A stretch of DNA of 64,000 nt from Deltaproteobacteria bacterium (GTDB lineage: Bacteria; Bdellovibrionota_B; Oligoflexia; Oligoflexales; Bog-1112), in NCBI GenBank assembly GCA_016186945.1, contig JACPKR010000022.1:1-64000 (forward strand). The letters are read 5' to 3'. The position numbers were made by a program, and so were the translations under genes. Positions 48,820 to 57,903 of the stretch are shown here, piece by piece. The first letter of the stretch is position 1, and each line of letters starts with the position of its first letter. The notes under the pieces were generated by a model. It had not been told where the DNA came from and did no database searches. It saw only the letters and a program-made list of their open reading frames with translations.

Positions 48820-50349
48820 TTGGATAAATTACCGCAGTATAACAGTTTTTCATCTCACGAACTTACTTCCGAGCAGTGTCTGGCTGTTCATCTTGCCGTA
48901 ACGCGCAGGGAAAACCTGAAGGTCAACGCTTTTGCAGGAACAGGCAAGACGTTCACGCTTCGTACGATCGCTCGCCACCTTCCCCGACATCGCATTCTCT
49001 ATCTTGCTTTCAACAAGTCAGTACAGATGGAGGCACAGTCTAGCTTCCCGGGCAATGTGGAAGCCCGCACCATCCACAGCCTGGCCTTCAGAGCCGTGGG
49101 GATGGGGGAGCGTGCCTGGCAGGCGAAGCTTTCAAAGCATATGACCATCAGGGATTATGCAGCACTTCTCAAGCTGGACTTCCATTCGCAGTTGAGTATG
49201 AAGAGCCTTTTTTGCATAAAGGAAGCACTGAGAGAGTTTCAAAATTCCCAAGATAGCGAGCCTTCCTCAAAGCATATCCCTGCCTGGGAATTCAAAACCA
49301 TGAAAAGCGAAGGAGAAAAAGAGTTCACCCGTCAATTTGTCGATGACTTTGCGCCCCTCCTTTGGCAGCGGATGATCGATCCAACTGACGATAGGGTCGG
49401 TATCACTCACGACACCTATCTGAAACTCTGGCAGTTGACCGACCCTGTGTTGAGCACTTTCGACCTAATCCTTCTCGACGAAGCACAGGACAGCAACCCG
49501 GTGACGATGGCGATTTTGAAACAACAAAAAGTCAGATTGATTGTAGTCGGTGATAGTTGGCAGCAAATTTACTCTTTCCGTGGGGCGGTGAACGCAATGG
49601 AGCTTCTTTCCACACCCCTTGATTGCGTGCTTACGCAGAGCTTCCGTTTTGGAAAAGCGATCGCAGACCTAGCGAACAAAATCTTGCGTTTACGTGACGC
49701 CCGGAATCTTCTACGTGGACTCCCCCGGCATAAGAGTTTTCTCTGCAAGATACCGAGCGGTGAACCCTACACAATGATCTTTCGCTATAACATCGAGTTA
49801 CTAGAAGAGGCCTCTGCCCTTGCCGCAAGGCAAATGTACATCTATGTCGTGGGGTCTTTGGACAAGACAACTGGTCTGATGCTTGATGTTTTTCATCTGT
49901 ATAATCACGAACGTGCTGCGATTCGTGACCCGAGGGTGAAAGTCTTCAAAACCTGGGCCGAACTTGAGATGAACTACGACATATTGGACGACATTGAGTT
50001 AAAGAAAAGCTTTCGGTTTGTTGAACGCTACGGCCAAGACATTCCTGCTATCATAAAAATGGTGCAGAAAGTTTGTGTCCCTAACGAGGAGCAAAGTGAC
50101 GTTGTCCTTACGACCGGACACCAAAGCAAAGGTAGGGAATGGCAAAACGTCAGGATTGCTGGTGATTTTTTCGATTCGTTGCGCAGTCAGGCGCCGGAAG
50201 AGCTAAACTTACTGTATGTGGCGATTACGCGCACGATTTCTCAACTTGAAGTTCCCCCTTTTATTCTCGAGTGGCTGCTCACCTCCGCCAAAGCACGAGA
50301 GGTCCGAAGTAGCGAGGGAACGGCTTCTGCCCCATCACTTCAAACTTAG
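48820..50349 (+). CDS. UvrD/Rep-like superfamily 1 helicase (FBH1-like, compact); TTG start
   Basis: VNAFAGTGKTFTLRTIA, LILLDEAQDSNPV, VVGDSWQQIYSFRGAVNAM, TGHQSKGREWQNV, LLYVAITR. Confidence 0.85.
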   Translation: MDKLPQYNSFSSHELTSEQCLAVHLAVTRRENLKVNAFAGTGKTFTLRTIARHLPRHRILYLAFNKSVQMEAQSSFPGNVEARTIHSLAFRAVGMGERAWQAKLSKHMTIRDYAALLKLDFHSQLSMKSLFCIKEALREFQNSQDSEPSSKHIPAWEFKTMKSEGEKEFTRQFVDDFAPLLWQRMIDPTDDRVGITHDTYLKLWQLTDPVLSTFDLILLDEAQDSNPVTMAILKQQKVRLIVVGDSWQQIYSFRGAVNAMELLSTPLDCVLTQSFRFGKAIADLANKILRLRDARNLLRGLPRHKSFLCKIPSGEPYTMIFRYNIELLEEASALAARQMYIYVVGSLDKTTGLMLDVFHLYNHERAAIRDPRVKVFKTWAELEMNYDILDDIELKKSFRFVERYGQDIPAIIKMVQKVCVPNEEQSDVVLTTGHQSKGREWQNVRIAGDFFDSLRSQAPEELNLLYVAITRTISQLEVPPFILEWLLTSAKAREVRSSEGTASAPSLQT

Positions 50350-50360
50350 CAATTTCTGGA

Positions 50361-50551
50361 CTATAGTGTTCAGGATAATTAATTTGGGGACAAACTTTTA
50401 CGAGTCTGTCATCCCGCGGCTTGACCGCGGGATCCAACTATTCGAGGAAGGCCACCGTCCGATCCCGCGGTCAAGCCGCGGGATGACAGGGGAGGGGAAC
50501 TTTTTTTCAAAAAAGGTCCTCTCCACAAATTCTTTTTCCCAAATACTATAG
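50361..50551. mobile_element. Family B element, full-length, opposite orientation
   Basis: CTATAGTGTTCAGGATAATTAATTTGGGG … palindrome pair … AATTCTTTTTCCCAAATACTATAG. Confidence 0.88.
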
Positions 50552-50575
50552 CTCATGAACTTGGCGTGGGGTCCT

Positions 50576-52024
50576 CTATTTTTTCTTCCAGACTTTGTGA
50601 ACGTTTACGTCTTCTTGAACGCCCTTCAAACTGGACCTTACGCGAGAAATGTGAAAGCCCTTTAAAAGATGAGGGTCGATATTGTCGTATACGATCTCGG
50701 TCATATAGATTTCCTCTGCATCAGCAAGGCTTTGTACACGCGCAGCTATGTTGACGGTCTGGCCAAAGTAGTCTAGACGGTCGTTAAGTGTGACAGCAAT
50801 TGAGGCCCCTTGATGAATACCGATTTTTAAGATGATTTCTTGTGATTTTAGAGTTTTGTTAAAGTGTTCTATTTCGGAGAGCATTTCTACTGCGGCTTGA
50901 GTAGCTTGACTTGGAGTCATGAACGTTGCCATGACCGCATCCCCTATTGTTTTTACGATCGACCCCGAATGAGCGACGATCACCTTCGTGAGACGGTCGA
51001 AGTGTTGCTGGACAAGGGTGTAGGCCTTGAGATCGCCGATTCTGTCATACATTGCGGTAGATCCCTTCAGGTCCGTGAATAAAAACGTTATATTTTTTAC
51101 TCCAATTCCCTCTGTACCAGAGACAGTTTCAAAACGGAACAGATCACGAAACGTTTGATGAGTAATAAGTCGTTTGCCCGTCAGAAAGGGAACGAACTGA
51201 ATTGCCATCTTCATATCAGCTTCTTCTTGGTTGAAAATGAATAGAGAGTGTTCATCCTTGGTTATATTCTCGATTTCAAGGTGAACTTGACCGGCTGATA
51301 GTGTTCCACTTTTAGGCTTTGCCTCGCCGTTGGAACAGACGATTTTCAGATTCTGACTGCCCGTTATTGCAGGAGAGGTGACCAAAAATGTGAATCCAAA
51401 ATCATGACGCAGATTATAGCCTGAAAGAACGCCTGGTTTGCAGTCAAGGTCTAGAACCTTTTTTTCACTCGGTGCGAGGATCCCTAGAAAGAGTCTTGCG
51501 GTCTTCATAGCGTCGCGTAAAGGAATCATATTCCCGTTTCCCAAATCAATTTGACCTTCCGGCCTGAGCCTGTATTTGAAGAGATAGTCCTCCGCAGAAA
51601 GTTTAGCAGGATGATGAAAGATGATCTCTCTCAGTTCAGGATCGACTGTAAAATTAATTTGTATCATGTCATCCATGTTGACTTCGTATTCCAGATTGCA
51701 CATGTTACAGCAGTATTCTGAATGAAGTCCTTTCAAACTGGCGAAACTCTCCACAAGTCCGGTGCAACTAGGACAAATAAGAGCCCAGTTCATAGTAAAC
51801 AGTTGCAGGTGCGCACCGTAAAGGAAAAGATCGATAGCCTCGTCTTCCTTGATGTTCTTTTCAGAAGCAAAACGTATTGGATTGATGCAGAATAAAGCTT
51901 CATCGTCAGGGGAGTTTAGGAGCGTCTCAAGTTTTGAAACGACTCGCGGGCTCCATTTTTTCGCCTTTTCCAGCTCTGTGAATTTTTCATCCAGTAGGGT
52001 TTTGTTGATTTTTACATGACTCAT
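50576..52024 (-). CDS. Class III adenylate/guanylate cyclase with N-terminal zinc-finger-containing DUF5939-like region
   Basis: NITFLFTDLKGSTAMYDRIGDLKAYTLVQQHFD..GSIVKTIGDAVMATF; CPSC…CCNMC; start at MSHVKINKT. Confidence 0.88.
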   Translation of the reverse strand: MSHVKINKTLLDEKFTELEKAKKWSPRVVSKLETLLNSPDDEALFCINPIRFASEKNIKEDEAIDLFLYGAHLQLFTMNWALICPSCTGLVESFASLKGLHSEYCCNMCNLEYEVNMDDMIQINFTVDPELREIIFHHPAKLSAEDYLFKYRLRPEGQIDLGNGNMIPLRDAMKTARLFLGILAPSEKKVLDLDCKPGVLSGYNLRHDFGFTFLVTSPAITGSQNLKIVCSNGEAKPKSGTLSAGQVHLEIENITKDEHSLFIFNQEEADMKMAIQFVPFLTGKRLITHQTFRDLFRFETVSGTEGIGVKNITFLFTDLKGSTAMYDRIGDLKAYTLVQQHFDRLTKVIVAHSGSIVKTIGDAVMATFMTPSQATQAAVEMLSEIEHFNKTLKSQEIILKIGIHQGASIAVTLNDRLDYFGQTVNIAARVQSLADAEEIYMTEIVYDNIDPHLLKGFHISRVRSSLKGVQEDVNVHKVWKKK

Positions 52025-52968
52025 TTTATCTCCGTATGTTGACACAAATAGGAAGCCCCTAGGAGGGAGGACTGATTGTCTAAACTTGAGAGCATAAGCT
52101 TAGGATCCAAGCCTTGACGGCGATAGAGAAGCTTTCTCAGGTAAGTACGGGTCAGTTCAGAAAATTCATCGAAGCTTCTGGCAAAACCACCGTCGAAGAC
52201 GATGACTTCCGGATAGAAAAGAACGCACAAATTATGCAAGGTAACGGCAAGCGCCTGTGCATAGCGGTTAAAGGAGTCTTTAGCTCTTTCGTCCCCCATC
52301 CTTGCAAGCTTTGTGATTTCCAAGGCTGACAGAGGTGAAGCTAGCTCATATTCATGACAAAATTCGGCTTCGAAGTGTTTTCCTGACAAGTAGGATTCCG
52401 CATCGCCAGAAACTCCACACGCACATTGTCGTTTGGAACCCTCATACTGGATAATCAAATGTCCCGCTTCAGGGTGAAGGTGGCGACCACCTCGCACCAG
52501 TGTTCCATTGCAAAGAATGCCGACGCCTAATCCTGTCCCCAAAGTTAGCATGATAAGATTGTCACAGGACAACGTTTTCCCTACTCCGAAATGCCTTTCT
52601 GCCAAAACTGCACAGGCGGCATCATTCTCCAGGAACACTACCTTTCTCAACGCCTTTTCAAGCATGTCTTTAAGAGGAACGCTGCCCCACCCTTTCCCCT
52701 GACTGAGCAAATTCGTGGGATCAAGAAGCAGCCCTTGACGAGAGTCGAGTGGACCACAGGAGGAGATGCCAATTTTGTCAATTTGTGGGAATTTCCTGAG
52801 AACCTCTTTGGCCTTTTCAATCATCGCCTCAAAATAGAAGTCTTTTCCTTTTTCCAAGTCAGGGTAAAGGATTTCCTTATGCAAAATGGTACCCGACCAG
52901 TTGACGACGCCTATAGCAAGCTTTGTCCCTCCTATATCAAATGCGAGGTATTGCTTTTCAGTTTCCAT
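52021..52968 (-). CDS. ROK-family sugar kinase
   Basis: LAFDIGGTKLAIGVV, NDAACAVLAERHFG, LTLGTGLGVGI, GHLIIQYEGSKRQCACGVSGDAESYLSG. Confidence 0.93.
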   Translation of the reverse strand: METEKQYLAFDIGGTKLAIGVVNWSGTILHKEILYPDLEKGKDFYFEAMIEKAKEVLRKFPQIDKIGISSCGPLDSRQGLLLDPTNLLSQGKGWGSVPLKDMLEKALRKVVFLENDAACAVLAERHFGVGKTLSCDNLIMLTLGTGLGVGILCNGTLVRGGRHLHPEAGHLIIQYEGSKRQCACGVSGDAESYLSGKHFEAEFCHEYELASPLSALEITKLARMGDERAKDSFNRYAQALAVTLHNLCVLFYPEVIVFDGGFARSFDEFSELTRTYLRKLLYRRQGLDPKLMLSSLDNQSSLLGASYLCQHTEIK

Positions 52969-54187
52969 GTGATGCTCCTTCAGTTTTCACGCCTGTCAAG
53001 GCCCACTCACTCCCTTTAAAAAAAGACTGCCCTGCATACCAACAAATGTATGTATAGCTAAGCAAGGGAAGGACAAAGCTCAGGCGGATTCCCCATGCAT
53101 CTGCCACGAACCCTTGTAACAAAGGCATAATGGCTCCTCCCACGACCGCCATGCAGAGAAAAGAGGATCCTTGGGATGTATGTCTGCCCAGATTTTTGAT
53201 AGACAAACTGAAAATGACAGGAAACATGATCGAGTTGAAAATTCCAATGATCAAAAGAAAATAGGGGCTTAAACCTTGGGACCCCAGAATCCCGAGAAGA
53301 ATACAGACAGTGGCGAAAAGCCCTGATACACCCAAACAAAGTTCGGCACGGAAACGGTTCAGGAAGTACGTACCCACAAAGCGACCCGCCATGGCACCAC
53401 CCCAATAAAACCCAACGTAGTAGCCTGCGTCATACGGTTCGATAGTCCATGACGAGGCGATGTAGTTCACCAGCATGCTTCCGAGACCAACTTCCGCCCC
53501 CACATAGAAAAAGATAGCCATGACCCCCCATCGAAGGTTGGCGTACCGCAGTGCATGGCCCCTGTCGATCCCTCCAGCCGTTTCTCTCTCTAAACTGGCA
53601 TCTGTGAGGGAAGGTAAGGACAAGGCCCTGAGAGCAAGAATCATTGCGAACAAAAGCAGTGTGATCCCGAGATAGGGTAGGTCAGTGCTCGATTGAAAAA
53701 TGGAGAATGGGGAATGAGCCGCTCCGCCAAGAACAAAATACGATCCTATCGTTGGGGCAATCGTAGTACCGAGCGAATTAAAAGCCTGAGCGAAATTTAA
53801 ACGAGCAGATGCCTTCTCGGGAGGTCCCAATGCTGCTGCATACGGATTGGCCGCTATTTGGAGAAGGGTGATGCCACAAGCAAGGATAAAAAGGGAAGCG
53901 AGAAACACTTCGTAGGAATGCAGCAAGCTTGCGGGGTAGAAGGCAAAAGCCCCTATTCCTGCGATGAAAAGGCCGGTCAAGAGGCCGTTGGGATACCCGA
54001 ATCGTTTCACGATGTACCCGGCGGGCAAGGAGAAGAAAAAATATGCTGAAAAGAAAGCAAACTGAACCATCATCGCACCAGCGTAATCGAGGGAAAAGAT
54101 CCCCTTCAGGTGCGGGACGAGAATGTCATTTAAGCAGGTGATAAAACCCCACAGGAAGAAAAGTGCGGTGACCGAAATAAAGGCCAT
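52958..54187 (-). CDS. FucP-like MFS sugar:H+ symporter
   Basis: MAFISVTALFFLWGFITCLNDILVPHLKGIFSLDYAGAMMVQFAFFSAYF; start trimmed to 54187 because further N-terminal residues are translated family B repeat. Confidence 0.85.
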   Translation of the reverse strand: MAFISVTALFFLWGFITCLNDILVPHLKGIFSLDYAGAMMVQFAFFSAYFFFSLPAGYIVKRFGYPNGLLTGLFIAGIGAFAFYPASLLHSYEVFLASLFILACGITLLQIAANPYAAALGPPEKASARLNFAQAFNSLGTTIAPTIGSYFVLGGAAHSPFSIFQSSTDLPYLGITLLLFAMILALRALSLPSLTDASLERETAGGIDRGHALRYANLRWGVMAIFFYVGAEVGLGSMLVNYIASSWTIEPYDAGYYVGFYWGGAMAGRFVGTYFLNRFRAELCLGVSGLFATVCILLGILGSQGLSPYFLLIIGIFNSIMFPVIFSLSIKNLGRHTSQGSSFLCMAVVGGAIMPLLQGFVADAWGIRLSFVLPLLSYTYICWYAGQSFFKGSEWALTGVKTEGASHGN

Positions 54188-54357
54188 TTGTGGAGAGGAT
54201 CTTTTTTTGAAAAAAAGTTCCCCTCCCCTGTCATCCCGCGGCTTGACCGCGGGATCGGAGGGTGGCCTTCCTCGGATAAGTTGGATCCCGCGGTCAAGCC
54301 GCGGGATGACAGACTCGTAAAAGGTTGTCCCCAAATTGATTATCTTAGACACTATAG
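54186..54357. mobile_element. Family B element missing its left terminus at the FucP-like gene start
   Basis: ATTTGTGGAGAGGATC … palindrome pair … TTATCTTAGACACTATAG. Confidence 0.85.
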
Positions 54358-54398
54358 CGAACTTCGCTTCCAAGCCTTATCTCCTTGTAGGTGCGAAA

Positions 54399-56147
54399 CT
54401 AAAGTCCAATTGGCTGACCTTCCGAGCGGGTGTCGGAAACTCCTATCCAGCCACCATGGATGCGACCAATGGCTTGCACGTCTCCTGTGGGGGCCGAGGA
54501 CTCCTTGATCGTATGCCCCTTTGCTTCCAAAGTTCGCATAACATCCTTGGGAAGCCCATCAGTTTCTGTGCGGATGTGATCCGGAAGCCACTGGTGATGA
54601 ATACGTTTCGCATGTACAGCATCAGGTAAGGGCATCTTGAAGTCGATCACGTTGCTAATGGTCTGAAGAACGGATGAGATAATGCGAGGGCCTCCTTGTG
54701 CCCCAAGAATCAAAAACAATTCGCCAGAGGGATCAAGGACAATGCTTGGAGACATGGACGACAGCATTGTTTTACCTGGAGCGATCGAGTTAGCTTCCCC
54801 CCCGACAAGACCAAACAAATTGGGAGCCCCGGGTTGTTTTGAGAAATCATCCATCTCGTTGTTCAGCACTATGCCTGTTCCCTCTGCGACAACGCAGGAA
54901 CCGAATGTAGCATTGATTGTCTGCGTTGTACTTACAGCATTCCCCCACGGATCGACCACAGAAAGGTGGGTTGTTGAGGGAGGTTCATACGGCAAGGGAT
55001 TGCCAGCCGCGAGTTCCGAGGACGGAGTGGCTTTTTCCAGACTTAGCGAAGTTCGCAGTTCCCTAGCATATTCGAGTGAGGTGAGACCTTTCACAGGAAC
55101 TTTCGCAAATTTCGGATCTCCTAAGTACTGAGCACGGTCCGCGAAGGCGCGCTTCATCGTTTCTGTGAGAAGATGTATATGCTCTGCCGAGTGAAAGGCC
55201 AAGCTTCCCACGTCAAAGAATGAAAGCATGTTGAAAATCTGAACGATGTGAACCCCACCTGAGGAAGGTGGCGGCATCGAGAAAATACTGTACCCTCTAT
55301 AGCTTCCTTGAATAGGCTCATGTTGGACCACTTTGTAGGAGCTTAAGTCCTGGGCTGTGATCAGACCACCGCCACGCTTCATTTCCTCTACTATTTTTCT
55401 TGCCGTCATCCCTCTATAGAACGCTTCGCTTCCATGCTTGGAAATGGCGACGAGGGTTCGAGCCAGGTCTTTCTGAACAAGAAGGTCTCCTTCGGCCAGG
55501 GGATTGCCGTTGGGAAGAAATAGTTTACGACTTCCTGGAAAATGCGCTAGCACTTCCTTTTTTTCTCGGATTGACTCGGCGAGTGACTTATAGACGGGAA
55601 AGCCCTCCTCTGCAATTCGGATAGCAGGAGCCATCACCTTTGGGAGGGGAAGGCTGCCGAGGCGATTGTGTACTTCCAGAAGCCCGGCAACCAAACCAGG
55701 GACTCCCACGGCAAGGTGTCCTTCCTCTGAGCTAAGGCCTACTCGTTTTCCCTCGTAGAAAAACTCTCTCCATGCTCCCTCCTTATGCACATACATGTGT
55801 CTTTGCGCGCGCAAAGGAGCACGCTCGCGAAAGTCGAACACCTCAACAGCTTTCCGTTGCGCGTCGTAAAAAAGGAGGAAGCCCCCACCCCCAAGTCCTG
55901 TCGACTGAGGACGAAGGACTGAGATAGCAAACGAACTTGCAACGGCCGCATCGACGGCATTCCCACCTAACTGGAGCATGGTGAGTCCCGCGCTGGCTGC
56001 CAAAGGGTGGGCTGCCGTCACGATACCGCGAGTGGATTCCTTCGCATAATCGTTTCGCAATTTCGGCGCGCTTGCTTGGTAGAACCGTTGGTGATTTACA
56101 CAGGCAACTAAGAACAAGAAGGGGAGAACAAGCATGGAACGCAACAT
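54399..56147 (-). CDS. ggt: Gamma-glutamyltransferase lipoprotein
   Basis: LGGNAVDAAVASSFAISVLRPQSTGLGGGGFLL, TTHLSVVDPWGNAVSTTQTIN, GTGIVLNNEMDDFS, lipobox LFLVACVN; start trimmed. Confidence 0.93.
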   Translation of the reverse strand: MLRSMLVLPFLFLVACVNHQRFYQASAPKLRNDYAKESTRGIVTAAHPLAASAGLTMLQLGGNAVDAAVASSFAISVLRPQSTGLGGGGFLLFYDAQRKAVEVFDFRERAPLRAQRHMYVHKEGAWREFFYEGKRVGLSSEEGHLAVGVPGLVAGLLEVHNRLGSLPLPKVMAPAIRIAEEGFPVYKSLAESIREKKEVLAHFPGSRKLFLPNGNPLAEGDLLVQKDLARTLVAISKHGSEAFYRGMTARKIVEEMKRGGGLITAQDLSSYKVVQHEPIQGSYRGYSIFSMPPPSSGGVHIVQIFNMLSFFDVGSLAFHSAEHIHLLTETMKRAFADRAQYLGDPKFAKVPVKGLTSLEYARELRTSLSLEKATPSSELAAGNPLPYEPPSTTHLSVVDPWGNAVSTTQTINATFGSCVVAEGTGIVLNNEMDDFSKQPGAPNLFGLVGGEANSIAPGKTMLSSMSPSIVLDPSGELFLILGAQGGPRIISSVLQTISNVIDFKMPLPDAVHAKRIHHQWLPDHIRTETDGLPKDVMRTLEAKGHTIKESSAPTGDVQAIGRIHGGWIGVSDTRSEGQPIGL

Positions 56148-56173
56148 CAGATGACCTCTTCCTAAAGACACCA

Positions 56174-56220
56174 AGCTTGGAGGAACCAGCTGCGCAGTTT
56201 CCTCCAAACCACCTCCTTGC
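56174..56220 (-). repeat. Family A core
   Basis: AGCTTGGAGGAACCAGCTGCGCAGTTTCCTCCAAACCACCTCCTTGC. Confidence 0.9.
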
Positions 56221-56305
56221 AGAAAAAAAATCCGTAGTATCAATCCGTCGAATTCGATAATATCCCGGTTACGTCAATTTTTAAAAGCAAAGAATCTTTG
56301 AATCT

Positions 56306-56860
56306 GTGGAGAAAAAAATGAGAATCGTACTTGCGTTGTTTTTTCTGACATCGTCTTTGGCCTTCGCGCATGGTGACACAAAAATGGGAATGTTTGTAGG
56401 ATCCGGTGTTGATGCTTCTTATTCGGATCATGCCCTTGCCGGCCGCGTAGGCCAGGTTGTGTTCTATGCGTCTCCACTTAAGGAGGAATTTGGGACGAAA
56501 CTGACCTTCCGTGCCCATGGATTGGATCAAGAAGCCTTTTTTCGCAAGTCAGGGGAAGATTTCGTCGGCACGCTGATATTGAAAAATGAGAGTGGGGTGC
56601 TGCGACCCGTTGTTTTCAAAATCGACAGAATCGATCGAGATGAACATAAGGTTTTTGGCTCACTCAACGACATCCCTTTCGAACTGCACGTCCGGGCAAA
56701 GGAAATGAACGGAAATCATTATATAAACCCTGAGTTTGAAGTGGTCACAAACGGAAAGTCGCTCAGCTACCGTCTTGAAAACGGGAAGGTCTGTATGAGC
56801 TGTGTTGCGAACACTAGCTTTGTTATCCTTTCTCTCTTGAATCTTCAGGGAAAAATATAG
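56306..56860 (+). CDS. Periplasmic protein of unknown function with HGD N-terminus and CMSC near C-terminus
   Basis: Signal peptide MRIVLALFFLTSSLAFAHGD; VCMSCVAN. Confidence 0.55.
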   Translation: MEKKMRIVLALFFLTSSLAFAHGDTKMGMFVGSGVDASYSDHALAGRVGQVVFYASPLKEEFGTKLTFRAHGLDQEAFFRKSGEDFVGTLILKNESGVLRPVVFKIDRIDRDEHKVFGSLNDIPFELHVRAKEMNGNHYINPEFEVVTNGKSLSYRLENGKVCMSCVANTSFVILSLLNLQGKI

Positions 56861-56892
56861 GCCAAAATATAGCTAGACTCGCTCTCAACGTT

Positions 56893-56920
56893 GTGGCAAT
56901 GAGGTGGTTTGGAGGAAACA
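56893..56920 (+). repeat. Family A remnant overlapping the TauE/SafE start
   Basis: GTGGCAATGAGGTGGTTTGGAGGAAAC. Confidence 0.65.
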
Positions 56921-57850
56921 CCAGCGGAGGGTATTATTCTAGCTATCAAGACCATTATTTTTGCGATTTCCGTACTCGCTTTTGTGGGTGTTGGAGTCCT
57001 CTTTTGGAACGAAAAGAAAACGTCAAAGAATGTCTCCACCCCTTGGTCCGGCCTTTACAAACTCAAACTTTTCATTTCAGGATCGATTGCCAACGTTTTT
57101 GACACGCTTGGGGTGGGCAGTTTTGCACCTCTTACAGCTTTTGACAAATATTGGAGCCTCATAGATGATAGGAAACTTCCAGGAACTTTAAATGTACAAT
57201 CCATACTCCCCTCTCTTATCCAGTCTTTTCTTTTTATGGAATTTGTGAAAATAGATTTTAAAACTCTTGTTTTTCTAGTTGTTGGATCGAGCTTAGGAGG
57301 GTTCTGCGGAGGTCTGGTCGTTGGAAAATTCAACAGACGGAAGGTTCGGGTCAGCATGCTCGTCGGTTATTTCATTTTTATGCTGATTATTTTATTTAAC
57401 CAGCTGGGTCTTTCGCCTTTAGGTGGAGATCTTTTGGGACTAACGGGAACGCGTTTGATGATCGGTTTTTTCTCTATGATGATCATTGGACTTTTTCCAG
57501 CTTTTGGGCTTGGTAATTATGCCCCCACTCAGATCGCTCTTTTTGCTTTAGGGATGAATCCGCTAGCTGCGTTTCCAATCATGACAACGGCTGGGACGAT
57601 TCAATCGTCGGTGACGTCTCTAGCTTTTGTGTTTCGAAAGGCAATCAATGTTCGTGTGGCTCTTTTTCTCACAGCATCCGGTATCGTTGGGGTGATACTT
57701 GCCGTTCCTCTGGTAACACATGCAGACCCTTCTCTTCTTCGGTGGGTCCTTTTCGGAGTTGTGCTTTTCAATATCCGTATGCTGTGGGTGTCGCTCAAGG
57801 GCGAAAGAGTTGTCGAGGAAGAAGCCGAAACCTTGCCACAAACGGCTTAA
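56909..57850 (+). CDS. TauE/SafE-family permease; TTG start lies inside a family A repeat remnant
   Basis: Multi-TM, GSIANVFDTLGVGSFAPLTA, GGFCGGLVVGKFNRRKVR. Confidence 0.8.
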   Translation: MEETPAEGIILAIKTIIFAISVLAFVGVGVLFWNEKKTSKNVSTPWSGLYKLKLFISGSIANVFDTLGVGSFAPLTAFDKYWSLIDDRKLPGTLNVQSILPSLIQSFLFMEFVKIDFKTLVFLVVGSSLGGFCGGLVVGKFNRRKVRVSMLVGYFIFMLIILFNQLGLSPLGGDLLGLTGTRLMIGFFSMMIIGLFPAFGLGNYAPTQIALFALGMNPLAAFPIMTTAGTIQSSVTSLAFVFRKAINVRVALFLTASGIVGVILAVPLVTHADPSLLRWVLFGVVLFNIRMLWVSLKGERVVEEEAETLPQTA

Positions 57851-57903
57851 TAGGAGATAATTGAACCAGTTGATCCACAAAACACTGATTAAAGGAAAGA
57901 TCA

